29,230 bases of DNA, from contig DATLZB010000224.1 of the NCBI GenBank assembly GCA_035574175.1, positions 1 through 29,230 of the forward strand. Reading direction: 5' to 3'. The notes below the pieces were generated by a model that did not search any database, was not told where the DNA came from, and saw only the letters and a program-made list of their open reading frames with translations. This DNA is from DATLZB01 sp035574175 (GTDB lineage Bacteria; Pseudomonadota; Alphaproteobacteria; Rhizobiales; Hyphomicrobiaceae). The translations under genes were made by a program, and so were the position numbers. Positions 16,944 to 24,575 of this stretch are shown here, piece after piece. The stretch's first letter is position 1. Each line of letters begins with the position of its first letter.

Positions 16944-18407
16944 CTAGCTTGGCCAAGGCAGTGAGTAGGTTTTGATGTTGGTGTAGCTCTTCATCGCCTC
17001 CCACACGCCTTCCTTGTAGCCGAGCCCGCTGTCCTTGATGCCGCCGAACGGCGACATCTCGATGCGATAGCCCGGAACCTCCCAGATGTTTACGGTGCCA
17101 ACCTGAAGCTCGTTAATGAAGCGCGTGATGTAATCGAGCCGGTTCGTGCAAACCCCTGAGGAGAGCCCATAGCTGGTCGAGTTGGCGATCCTGATGACCT
17201 CGGCGATGTCGTTTGGGCAGCGGATGATCGGAATCACCGGGCCGAAGGTCTCCTCCCGCACGAGCTCGCTGTCGTAGGGCACCCGGTCGACCACGGTCGG
17301 CGGGTAGAGTGCTCCCTTGCGCGTGTTGCCATGGAGCAGCCTGGCGCCGCGTTCGAGGGCGGCGTTGACGCGCGCCTCGAACAGCTTGGCGGCGCCTTCG
17401 TTGATGACCGTGCCGACGTCGGTCTCGGGGTCCATCGGATCGCCCGACTTGAGCTTGCGTGCCTTGGCGACCACCAGCTCGACGAATTCATCGGCGATCG
17501 CCTCCACGGCCAGAATGCGCTTGACTGCCGTGCAACGCTGGCCAGAGTTCCTGGTCGCCCCTTGGACGGCAAGCTCGGCAGCCTTGTCGAGGTCGGCGTC
17601 CTCCATGACGATGAGAGGGTCGTTGCCGCCCAGTTCGAGCACGAGCCGTTTGTACCCCGCTTTGGAAGCGATGTACTTGCCGACCTTCACCGAGCCCGTG
17701 AAGGTAATGATGTCGGCACGGGGATCGGTGATCATGGCATCGCCCATGGTGCGGGGATTGCCGGTCACGATGGACACCATCTGGGGTGGTAGGCCGGCCT
17801 CGTAGAGGATATCTGCCAACAACAGAGCGGTGAGGGGCGTGAGCTCGGTCGGCTTTGCCACGATCCGGTTGTTGGTGGCGATGGCCGGCGCGATCTTGTG
17901 GCTGATCATGTTGAGCGGGTGGTTGAATGGCGTGATGGCCGAGATCACCCCGCGCACCGGCTCGCGCATGGTGTAGATGCGGCGTGCTTTGCCGTGAGGC
18001 GTCACGTCGCAGGAGTAGACCTCGCCGTCGTCACGGATGGAGAGCTGGCCGGCGAGCCAATAAACATCGTAGGCGCGGCCCACCTCGTACAAGGAATCCT
18101 TCAGGCAAAGGCCCGATTCGGCAGTGATCAGCCGAGCGATGTCCTGCTTGCGTTCGGCAACAATCTGTGCCGTCCGCATGAGGATTTTCTGGCGGTCATA
18201 GCGGCTGAGCTTCGATTTGAAGGCGGCGGCCTGCTCGAAGGCGGCAGCAACCTGCTTCGGCGATGCGGCTGGTACGGTGGCGATGACGGCGCCGGTATAG
18301 GGGTTGAAGACTTCGATCACCTCGTTTGCATCGACGAGCCGGCCGCAGATGCGCATCGACTCGTGGGACTTGACGGGAAGTTTCGGTTTGCCGACGTGCT
18401 CCTGCAT
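16944..18407 (-). CDS. phnY: Phosphonoacetaldehyde dehydrogenase
   Basis: A 487-aa aldehyde dehydrogenase superfamily enzyme predicted to oxidise phosphonoacetaldehyde to phosphonoacetate with NAD. Catalytic N162 (TPFNHPLN), E258 (LELGGNDP) and nucleophile C292 (NSGQRCTAVKR) are present. The Arg immediately before the catalytic Cys is a feature of PhnY, where a basic pocket holds the phosphonate. The start at ATG 18407 is chosen because GGAG lies upstream and translation begins 10 bases after the phnA stop; the much longer reading frame upstream runs through phnA in another frame and is not real. The order phnW-phnA-phnY is that of the known Sinorhizobium meliloti AEP operon. Confidence 0.93.
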   Translation of the reverse strand: MQEHVGKPKLPVKSHESMRICGRLVDANEVIEVFNPYTGAVIATVPAASPKQVAAAFEQAAAFKSKLSRYDRQKILMRTAQIVAERKQDIARLITAESGLCLKDSLYEVGRAYDVYWLAGQLSIRDDGEVYSCDVTPHGKARRIYTMREPVRGVISAITPFNHPLNMISHKIAPAIATNNRIVAKPTELTPLTALLLADILYEAGLPPQMVSIVTGNPRTMGDAMITDPRADIITFTGSVKVGKYIASKAGYKRLVLELGGNDPLIVMEDADLDKAAELAVQGATRNSGQRCTAVKRILAVEAIADEFVELVVAKARKLKSGDPMDPETDVGTVINEGAAKLFEARVNAALERGARLLHGNTRKGALYPPTVVDRVPYDSELVREETFGPVIPIIRCPNDIAEVIRIANSTSYGLSSGVCTNRLDYITRFINELQVGTVNIWEVPGYRIEMSPFGGIKDSGLGYKEGVWEAMKSYTNIKTYSLPWPS

Positions 18408-18417
18408 CCGCGGCTCC

Positions 18418-19668
18418 TCAGGCGACGTGATTGAGCGCGAGGTCGAACGCATCGAAATTGCGCAGCTTGCGCTGCCAGGGCACCGACAGCCTGCGGTTGG
18501 AGATGACCGGTACCTTCTGCTCGGCAAGCCCGCCGTGCGAGCGAAGCGGTTCATCGAGGCCCGAGAGGTCGTGCTTATCGGGCGCGGTGCCGAGCACCTT
18601 GTCACGCGCGGACACGACGATGATGTCGCCGACCCGATCCGGTGGAAGCTCGAAGCGCTCGCAGCCGATGGCCCGAGGTAGCGCCAGGTCGATGCCCGCC
18701 ACCCGCTTCAGCTTGTCGATCAGAGCCCAGACGTCGGTGCCGGCCGGCACATACACGGTCGCAAACGATCCGAGGGCGCCGTGATGGACCACGTAGGGGT
18801 CGGTGATGGGCAGGATCACGCGTGCGGCATCCTTGCCGAGCCATTCGTCGAAGAGCGGTTGCAGATAAATCGCGTTGGGCGAGCCGTCCGCCTGGTGCTT
18901 GTCGTTCATGCCGTGGTCGGCAGTGATCACGATAACTGCCCCCAGCTCGTCCAGCCGCGCGATGTATCCATCGATCATCGCGTAGAAGTCGTTGGCCATC
19001 GCCGTGCCAGGGCCCACCTTGTGCTGCACGTAGTCGGTGGTGGAAAGGTACATCACGTCGGGGCGGAAGTGCTCCACGAGCTTGACGCCGGCCGCCAGCA
19101 CAAACTCGGATAGCGACGCAGAATAGACGTCAGGTAACGGCAGGCCGACCAGGCGCAGGGCGTCATCGATGCCGTTGTCGCTCTTGTTCGCGCGATCGGC
19201 GCGCTCGGAGGAGAAGGCGATGGCGCGGCCGGTCGCATAGTCAAGACCGTGCGAGAGCAGCAGGCGCAGCTTGTCCTTGGCGGTGATCGCGGCGACCTTA
19301 GCGCCAGTGTCGTGAAAGGCCTTGAGGATGGTCGGCGCGCGCAAGAACTTGGGGTCGTTCATCATGACCTCGGTTCCGCTCGCGGCATCATAGAAGAAGT
19401 TCCCCGCAATGCCGTGCACCGCCGGCGGTCTGCCCGTAACGATGGACAGGTTGTTGGGATTGGTGAAGCTCGGGATCACACTGTCGGCGAGCAGGCTCGC
19501 GCCGGTGCGCATGAAGCGTTCGAACGTGGGGGCGCGGCCGGCCTTGATGGTCTCTTCAATGTAGCCCGGTGCGGAGCCATCGAGGCAGATTACGACCGTC
19601 GGCGCCTTGGCGTAAGCGTAGGTCCGACCATTGCAGACCACTTGATGCGGGGCACGGTCGGATGTCAT
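18418..19668 (-). CDS. phnA: Phosphonoacetate hydrolase
   Basis: A 416-aa alkaline-phosphatase-superfamily enzyme that cleaves the C-P bond of phosphonoacetate to give acetate and inorganic phosphate. The complete two-zinc site is visible: D30 (CLDGSAP), nucleophile T69 (PSFTNP), D212 and H216 (TTDYVQHK), D251 and H252 (ITADHGMNDKH) and H378 (RSHGGLAEQ). As I recall, these lie one residue from the positions in the S. meliloti enzyme. The ATG overlaps the phnW stop in an ATGA, so the two are translationally coupled. Active-site completeness and operon context make this one of the firmest calls in the window. Confidence 0.96.
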   Translation of the reverse strand: MTSDRAPHQVVCNGRTYAYAKAPTVVICLDGSAPGYIEETIKAGRAPTFERFMRTGASLLADSVIPSFTNPNNLSIVTGRPPAVHGIAGNFFYDAASGTEVMMNDPKFLRAPTILKAFHDTGAKVAAITAKDKLRLLLSHGLDYATGRAIAFSSERADRANKSDNGIDDALRLVGLPLPDVYSASLSEFVLAAGVKLVEHFRPDVMYLSTTDYVQHKVGPGTAMANDFYAMIDGYIARLDELGAVIVITADHGMNDKHQADGSPNAIYLQPLFDEWLGKDAARVILPITDPYVVHHGALGSFATVYVPAGTDVWALIDKLKRVAGIDLALPRAIGCERFELPPDRVGDIIVVSARDKVLGTAPDKHDLSGLDEPLRSHGGLAEQKVPVISNRRLSVPWQRKLRNFDAFDLALNHVA

Positions 19669-20840
19669 GTCAGATCCCTGTCAAGCGGACCGCGCTCGGC
19701 CGCCAAGCTGGCGATCCCCATCTCGCTCAGTACCTCACGGACGTTGGCCAAGAGGGCGCGCATGTCATCGGGAAACAGTCTGCCGATCGAGCCGATCCGG
19801 AACGTGTCGGCGACGGTCAGTTTGCCCGGATAGATGACGAAGCCACGCTCCTTGAGACCTTCATAAAACGCCGAGAACTTGAACTTGGGATGCTTCGGCA
19901 TGTGAAAGGTGGCGATGATGGGAGCCTGCAACGCTGGCGGCAACAGCGGCTTGAAGCCCAGCTCGCGCATTCCCTCGATGAGGATTTGGCAATTTTCAGC
20001 ATACCGCCTCCCTCGTCCTTCCTGCCCGCCCTCCGCGAAGAACTCTTCGAGGGCCTGGTGGAATGCAACAATGACATGGGTCGGCGGGGTAAAGCGGTAC
20101 TGACCGGTCCTGACCATGCTTTGCCACTGATCGAAGAGATCAAGCGAGAGCGTGGTGGCGCGGCCCCTGGCCTCGGCCAGGGCGTCTTGGCGCGCGATGA
20201 CGAAGCCCAAGCCGGGAATGCCCTCGATGCACTTGTTGGAAGAGGCGGCCAGAGCATCGAAGCGCACGCGTGCAGCATCAAGCGGCAAGGCCCCGAAAGC
20301 GCTCATGGCATCGATCAAGAAGCGGCGGCCGTGCCGTTCGGCCAGCGCTCCGATTTCGGCAACGGGATTGAGGATGCCGCTGGTCGTTTCGCAATGGACG
20401 GCGAACACATGTGAAATCGAGCGGTCGGAGGCCAGCAACCCGTCGATCGTGCCAAGATCGGGAGGGCGGTCCTCCGCAGTCTCGTGCACGACCGACGACC
20501 GCCGCGCAAGGTCGAGGATCCGTCTGGCCCGATGGCCATAAGCGCCGTTGATGAGCACCAGCGCTTTGCCATCATGGGGCACGAAAGTGGTCAGCATCGC
20601 CTCCACGGCAAATGTACCGGAGCCCTGCATCGGTACCGTGACGTGCGTACCGGCGGCGTTCACGATGGCGGGTAGACGCTCCAGAACCCGCCGATTGATG
20701 GTGAGAAAGGCAGCGTCCCGCGAGCCCCAGTCGTGAAGCATGACCTCCTTGACCCGGCGGGAGGTGGTCAGAGGGCCGGGCGTGAGAAGCAGAGGATCGC
20801 CAGTCTCAGACTGGCCACGCCTCACACGCTTCACGCTCAT
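19665..20840 (-). CDS. phnW: 2-aminoethylphosphonate-pyruvate aminotransferase
   Basis: A 391-aa class V PLP aminotransferase that moves the amino group of AEP to pyruvate, giving phosphonoacetaldehyde and alanine. Typical segments are LLLTPGPLTTS and MLHDWGSRDAAF near the N-terminus, D177 (LIDAMSAFGALP) and the PLP lysine K203 (SSNKCIEGIPGLGF). The start at ATG 20840 has GGGAG six bases upstream. It is the first gene of the operon, about 28 bases from the predicted transcription start, with the LysR regulator gene divergent. Its product feeds PhnY and then PhnA. The protein is slightly longer than the usual 360-370 aa because of a short N-terminal extension. Confidence 0.95.
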   Translation of the reverse strand: MSVKRVRRGQSETGDPLLLTPGPLTTSRRVKEVMLHDWGSRDAAFLTINRRVLERLPAIVNAAGTHVTVPMQGSGTFAVEAMLTTFVPHDGKALVLINGAYGHRARRILDLARRSSVVHETAEDRPPDLGTIDGLLASDRSISHVFAVHCETTSGILNPVAEIGALAERHGRRFLIDAMSAFGALPLDAARVRFDALAASSNKCIEGIPGLGFVIARQDALAEARGRATTLSLDLFDQWQSMVRTGQYRFTPPTHVIVAFHQALEEFFAEGGQEGRGRRYAENCQILIEGMRELGFKPLLPPALQAPIIATFHMPKHPKFKFSAFYEGLKERGFVIYPGKLTVADTFRIGSIGRLFPDDMRALLANVREVLSEMGIASLAAERGPLDRDLT

Positions 20841-20874
20841 GAGGGGCTCCCATAGGCGACCGATTGGCGCAGAA

Positions 20875-20904
20875 ATTCTAGCCCCGGGACAAGAATTGAT
20901 CCAA
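20875..20904 (-). promoter_or_regulatory. Predicted phnW operon promoter
   Basis: On the minus strand, TTGGAT (-35, 20899-20904) and TAGAAT (-10, 20875-20880) are separated by 18 bases. The -10 matches the consensus at five of six positions; the -35 is weak, as expected for an activator-dependent promoter. Transcription would start near 20868, giving a short leader. Confidence 0.5.
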
Positions 20905-20923
20905 TATCAGTCATCGATCCAAT
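20895..20923. promoter_or_regulatory. LysR-type binding site between phnW and the LysR gene
   Basis: An interrupted dyad, ATTGAT-N5-ATCAGT, at 20895-20911 contains a T-N11-A core (TGATCCAATATCA), the standard LysR-type box. An 8-base element, GATCCAAT, occurs at 20898-20905 and again at 20916-20923, 18 bases apart. The first copy covers the -35 of the phnW promoter; the second lies further upstream of phnW and 15 bases before the LysR start, so one site could serve both activation and autoregulation. Confidence 0.55.
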
Positions 20924-20938
20924 CCATAGAGCGCATCT

Positions 20939-21865
20939 ATGAATCTCACGCACGTTCTCGCCTTTCATCGCGTGGCAGCGGCGGGCAGTTTCACGCTTGC
21001 CGCCCGCATGAGCGGGGTGAGCCAGCCAACACTTTCCGCGCAGGTGCGCGCGCTCGAGCGGTCGGCCGGCATTGCCTTGTTCGAGCGCAGCGGCCGCCGC
21101 ATCCGTCTGACCGCGGCGGGACAGGCCTTGGTCGCGGCCACCAACCGTCTGGAGGAGGTGTTGGGAGAGGTCGACCGTGTGCTGCGCGGAACGCGGTCGG
21201 CGCTGCGGGGGGGCCTGAGGGTCAGCGCAGACAGTGCCGTACACGTGTTGCCAGTATTGGCCGAGCTCAAACGCCAATCGAGCTCCTTCAACTTCTCGAT
21301 CCGCATCGACAACTCCGCGGAGGTCACCGCGCACGTCCTCAATGACGAGGCCGACGTCGGCGTGATGGCCAGTGCGAGCACCGATCCAAGGCTGTTCTCC
21401 GTGAAGATCAGACATGATCGTCTCGTGCTGCTGGTCAGCGCCAGAGACGCGTTGGCGCGACGCAGAAGCGTTCGCATTGCCGATCTCAAGGGCCGCGATC
21501 TCGTTGTGCGTGAGCGAGGCTCCATCACGCGAGAGGCCTTGGAGGAACGGCTTACCCGCGACCGCATCGCGACCGGGCAGGTGTTCGACGTGGCAACGCG
21601 CGAGGCGGTGCGCGAGGCGGTTGCGGCCGGCTTCGGCGTGGGTGTGGTGTTCTCCAGCGAGGCGGGCAAGGACGCACGCCTGCGCGCACTCGCCATCAGC
21701 GACGCCGACGTGGCGCTGGCCGAATATGCGATCTGCCGAATCGAGCGCCGCAGTCTCGGGCTCGTCGCGCGCTTCCTCGATACGGCGCAGCAGCTTGCGC
21801 TGGAAAGCGGATGGCTTGCCGAGCCCCGCCGGGAGGCCGGGGTGCCATACGGTCAAAAAGCCTGA
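20939..21865 (+). CDS. LysR-type regulator of aminoethylphosphonate catabolism
   Basis: A 308-aa LysR-family transcription factor. The N-terminal winged helix-turn-helix spans about residues 1-60 (FHRVAAAGSFTLAARMSGVSQPTLS; recognition helix near 28-37), followed by a periplasmic-binding-like effector domain from about 90. It is divergent from phnW across 98 bases that contain a T-N11-A box. A LysR subfamily linked to AEP catabolism is known, and this position fits it. It probably activates the phn operon when AEP or a breakdown product binds. The C-terminal effector region gives no direct clue to the ligand. Confidence 0.9.
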   Translation: MNLTHVLAFHRVAAAGSFTLAARMSGVSQPTLSAQVRALERSAGIALFERSGRRIRLTAAGQALVAATNRLEEVLGEVDRVLRGTRSALRGGLRVSADSAVHVLPVLAELKRQSSSFNFSIRIDNSAEVTAHVLNDEADVGVMASASTDPRLFSVKIRHDRLVLLVSARDALARRRSVRIADLKGRDLVVRERGSITREALEERLTRDRIATGQVFDVATREAVREAVAAGFGVGVVFSSEAGKDARLRALAISDADVALAEYAICRIERRSLGLVARFLDTAQQLALESGWLAEPRREAGVPYGQKA

Positions 21866-21993
21866 CAAGGCCACTTTTCGCCAACTCAATTTGGCCGTAC
21901 CCTTGATCGTACTTTGCAGGGGCACGGACGGAGCTTCGCCGGTCGAGCGGCCACCGCAGCGCGAGATCGGGCCTGACAACGAAGAAGATCGAA

Positions 21994-23697
21994 ATGGCCG
22001 GAAGCGAGCTGTTGCTGACCCTTCTCGGCGCCGTGGCGCTCCTCCTGTGGGGCGTGCGCATGGTGCGCACCGGACTTACCCGCTCGTTTGGTGCCAACCT
22101 GCGCGCCTTGCTCGCCCGCGCCTCCAAGAACCGTTTCGCCGCTTTCGCCGCCGGCGTCGGGGTCACCGGCGTTTTGCAAAGTTCCACCGCCACGGCGCTG
22201 CTGCTTGCTTCGTTCGCCGGGAGGGGGCTGCTCACGCTGCCCGTGGCGCTGGCGGTGATGCTCGGCGCGGATATCGGTTCGACGCTCGTCGCACAGGTTT
22301 TTGCCTTCGACATCAAGTGGCTATGGTCCGGGTTGATGTTTGCCGGCCTGGTCCTGTTCAGTGTCTCGACCAACGGACAGGTCAGAAACGCGGGCCGCAT
22401 CTGCATCGGCCTTGGTCTGATGCTGTTGGCCTTGAGCGTCCTGGCGAGCGTTTCCGGAGCCATGGAGCAGAGCACCACGGTCAAGGTGGTGCTCGGAGCG
22501 CTCGGTTCGGAGCCGATCATCGCCGTGCTGGTGGCGGCCGCGGTTACGTGGCTTGCTCATTCGAGCCTGGCGATCGTTCTGTTCATCATGTCGCTGGCGG
22601 CGAGCGGCGCCGTCGGGCCCACTCTGTCGCTGGCCCTGGTCATCGGCGCCAACGTCGGTGGAGCGATCGCACCCCTGATAGCCCTGTCGGGATCGCCCGT
22701 CGCCGCTCGCCGCGTGCCGCTCGGCAATCTTCTTGCGCGACTGTCGGTGGCGCTGGCGGCATTGCCCTTCCTCGCCTTCATCGCCGGTCTCCTCGCCGGC
22801 TTCGGATTTTCGCCCGACAGGCTGGTTCTCAACTTTCACACGCTGTTCAACATCGTGGTCGCGGTCGTTTTTCTCCCGCTGCTTGATCCGCTGGCCTACC
22901 TGGTGGGTCGGTTGATGCCGCTGCCGGTCGAAGCTCCGGACCGACGCGTGGCCCAGCATCTCGACCCGAGCGTGCTTGAGCACCCGTCGGAGGCGCTGGG
23001 GTGCGCCATGCGTCAGACATTGCAGGTCGGCGATATCATTCTCGACATGCTGCGGCGTTCCCTCAAGGCCATCGAGGGCAACGATCCGAAGCTGGTCAAG
23101 GAAGTGGAGAAGGCCGACGACGACGTCGACGCGCTGCACGAGGCGATCAAACTCTACCTGATCCGGGCCTCCAAAAACGACATGAGCGAGGAGGATTCGC
23201 GCCGCTACGTCGAGATCCTGACGTTCACCACCAATCTGGAGCATGTCGGCGATATCATCGACAAGAACCTGATGGAGCTGGCTGCCAAGAAGATCAAGAA
23301 ACGGCTCGCCTTTTCCGCCGAGGGACTGGCTGAGCTGAGGCGTCTGCACGCCCAGGTCGAGGACAACATGAAGCTGGCGCTGAATGTCTTCGCAACCAGG
23401 GATGTCACACTTGCGCGACGCCTACTCAAGGAAAAGACGACGATGCGGGCCAGGGAGTTCGAGGCGGCCGATCGCCATTTCGCGCGGCTCAGGGACGGGC
23501 GGCCGGAGTCGATCGAAACGAGCTCGATCCATCTCGACATCGTTCGCGATCTCAAACGTATCAACTCGCATCTAACCTCGGTCGCCTATCCGATCCTCGA
23601 GGTCGCCGGGGAGCTTAGGGACAGTCGCCTGCGCGAAAGCAGCAGCGCAGCGCCCGAGCCCGGCGCTCAGGCCGCGTCCCGCAATACGGCCTCCTGA
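21994..23697 (+). CDS. Na+/phosphate symporter family protein with PhoU-like domain
   Basis: A 567-aa membrane protein of the Na/Pi-cotransporter II (NptA/YjbB) family. The two inverted membrane repeats carry the signature QSSTA (62-66) and a degenerate second copy, HSSLA (189-193). A C-terminal cytoplasmic PhoU-like helical domain spans about residues 340-540, with the segment TFTTNLEHVGDIIDKN. E. coli YjbB, with the same architecture, can export phosphate. The gene follows the LysR gene on the plus strand after 128 bases and sits beside an operon whose PhnA step releases phosphate in the cytoplasm, so a phosphate-balancing role is plausible. Direction of transport is not readable from sequence. 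No Pho box was recognised upstream. Confidence 0.9.
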   Translation: MAGSELLLTLLGAVALLLWGVRMVRTGLTRSFGANLRALLARASKNRFAAFAAGVGVTGVLQSSTATALLLASFAGRGLLTLPVALAVMLGADIGSTLVAQVFAFDIKWLWSGLMFAGLVLFSVSTNGQVRNAGRICIGLGLMLLALSVLASVSGAMEQSTTVKVVLGALGSEPIIAVLVAAAVTWLAHSSLAIVLFIMSLAASGAVGPTLSLALVIGANVGGAIAPLIALSGSPVAARRVPLGNLLARLSVALAALPFLAFIAGLLAGFGFSPDRLVLNFHTLFNIVVAVVFLPLLDPLAYLVGRLMPLPVEAPDRRVAQHLDPSVLEHPSEALGCAMRQTLQVGDIILDMLRRSLKAIEGNDPKLVKEVEKADDDVDALHEAIKLYLIRASKNDMSEEDSRRYVEILTFTTNLEHVGDIIDKNLMELAAKKIKKRLAFSAEGLAELRRLHAQVEDNMKLALNVFATRDVTLARRLLKEKTTMRAREFEAADRHFARLRDGRPESIETSSIHLDIVRDLKRINSHLTSVAYPILEVAGELRDSRLRESSSAAPEPGAQAASRNTAS

Positions 23698-23718
23698 TCA
23701 GTCCGCTACCAGAATCGG

Positions 23719-24564
23719 CTAGCGCAGTCGGACCAGGACCATGCCGGCAACCACGAGAAGCGCGGCCACGAGCCGCGTGGCCATGACGGGTTCGCGCAGC
23801 CAAGCGATGCCGATCATGGCCGCAAACAGCACGCTGGTCTCTCGCAGAGCGGCGACAAGCGCGATCGGCGCCTTGGTCATGGCCCAAATGGCGATGGCGT
23901 AGGCGGCGCAGGAAAGGGCACCGCCGGCGAGCACCAAGGCCCAGGAACTGAAGCCCTCCGACACCATCGCTTTGGGGAACCGGAGCAGGCCGAAGGTCAG
24001 CATCATCAGCCCGTCGAGCACGAACATCCAAACGATGTAGGAGGAGGCCGGGCCGGCGAGGCGGGCGCCGATGCCATCGGCCAGCGTATAGAGGGCGATG
24101 GAGGCGGCGGTCACCAGCGCAAACGCGATGGCGCGACGGTCGATCCTGCGCACGTCGCGTCCGCCACGGAAGGACAACAGCATGATGCCGCCCGCCAGAA
24201 CCAGGATCCCGCACCAGCCGATCCAACCGAGGTGCTCGTCGAGCCAGAGCGAGGCGCCGACGGCGGTGAGCAGCGGTGCGGTGCCGCGCGCAATTGGATA
24301 GACCTGCCCGAGATCGCCGGTGCGGTAGGCTTCCGCTAGGGCGATGTAATAGACGAAGTGGATGATCAGCGATGCCAAGAGATAGAGCCACGAATCGGGA
24401 TGGGGAACATCGACGATCGGCAAGAAGGGTAGCGCGACCAGACCCGATGCCGCCGCGATCAGCGACATGGCGAGCAGCGGCTCGAGCCGGATTTTGAGGA
24501 TGGCGTTCCATCCGGCGTGGAAGGCGGCGGCCGCCAGCACGGCAAGGAAAACGGTGGCTTCCAT
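23719..24564 (-). CDS. EamA/DMT family transporter
   Basis: A 281-aa membrane protein with about ten hydrophobic helices in two EamA repeats, as in the drug/metabolite transporter superfamily. Family-typical features are the early AAFHAGWNAILK segment, PIARGTAPLLTAVGASLWLDE at the end of the first repeat, and ALRETSVLFAAMIGIAWLREP near the end of the second. The start at ATG 24564 has a GGGGGA stretch upstream and lies 11 bases after the stop of the FAD dehydrogenase gene, so the two are one transcript. It may move the substrate or product of that enzyme; solute and direction are unknown. It converges with the phosphate transporter gene, 21 bases away. Confidence 0.88.
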   Translation of the reverse strand: MEATVFLAVLAAAAFHAGWNAILKIRLEPLLAMSLIAAASGLVALPFLPIVDVPHPDSWLYLLASLIIHFVYYIALAEAYRTGDLGQVYPIARGTAPLLTAVGASLWLDEHLGWIGWCGILVLAGGIMLLSFRGGRDVRRIDRRAIAFALVTAASIALYTLADGIGARLAGPASSYIVWMFVLDGLMMLTFGLLRFPKAMVSEGFSSWALVLAGGALSCAAYAIAIWAMTKAPIALVAALRETSVLFAAMIGIAWLREPVMATRLVAALLVVAGMVLVRLR

Positions 24565-24575
24565 GGTGTCCCCCG

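Noticed and set aside
21866..21993. Pho box upstream of the phosphate transporter
   Set aside because: No pair of CTGTCAT-like repeats at 11-base spacing is present; only a weak GGCCA/TGGCC dyad was seen.
23698..23718. Bidirectional terminator between the phosphate transporter and EamA genes
   Set aside because: The 21-base gap gives at most a 5-bp GTCCG/CGGAC pairing reaching into the EamA gene, with no T-run.
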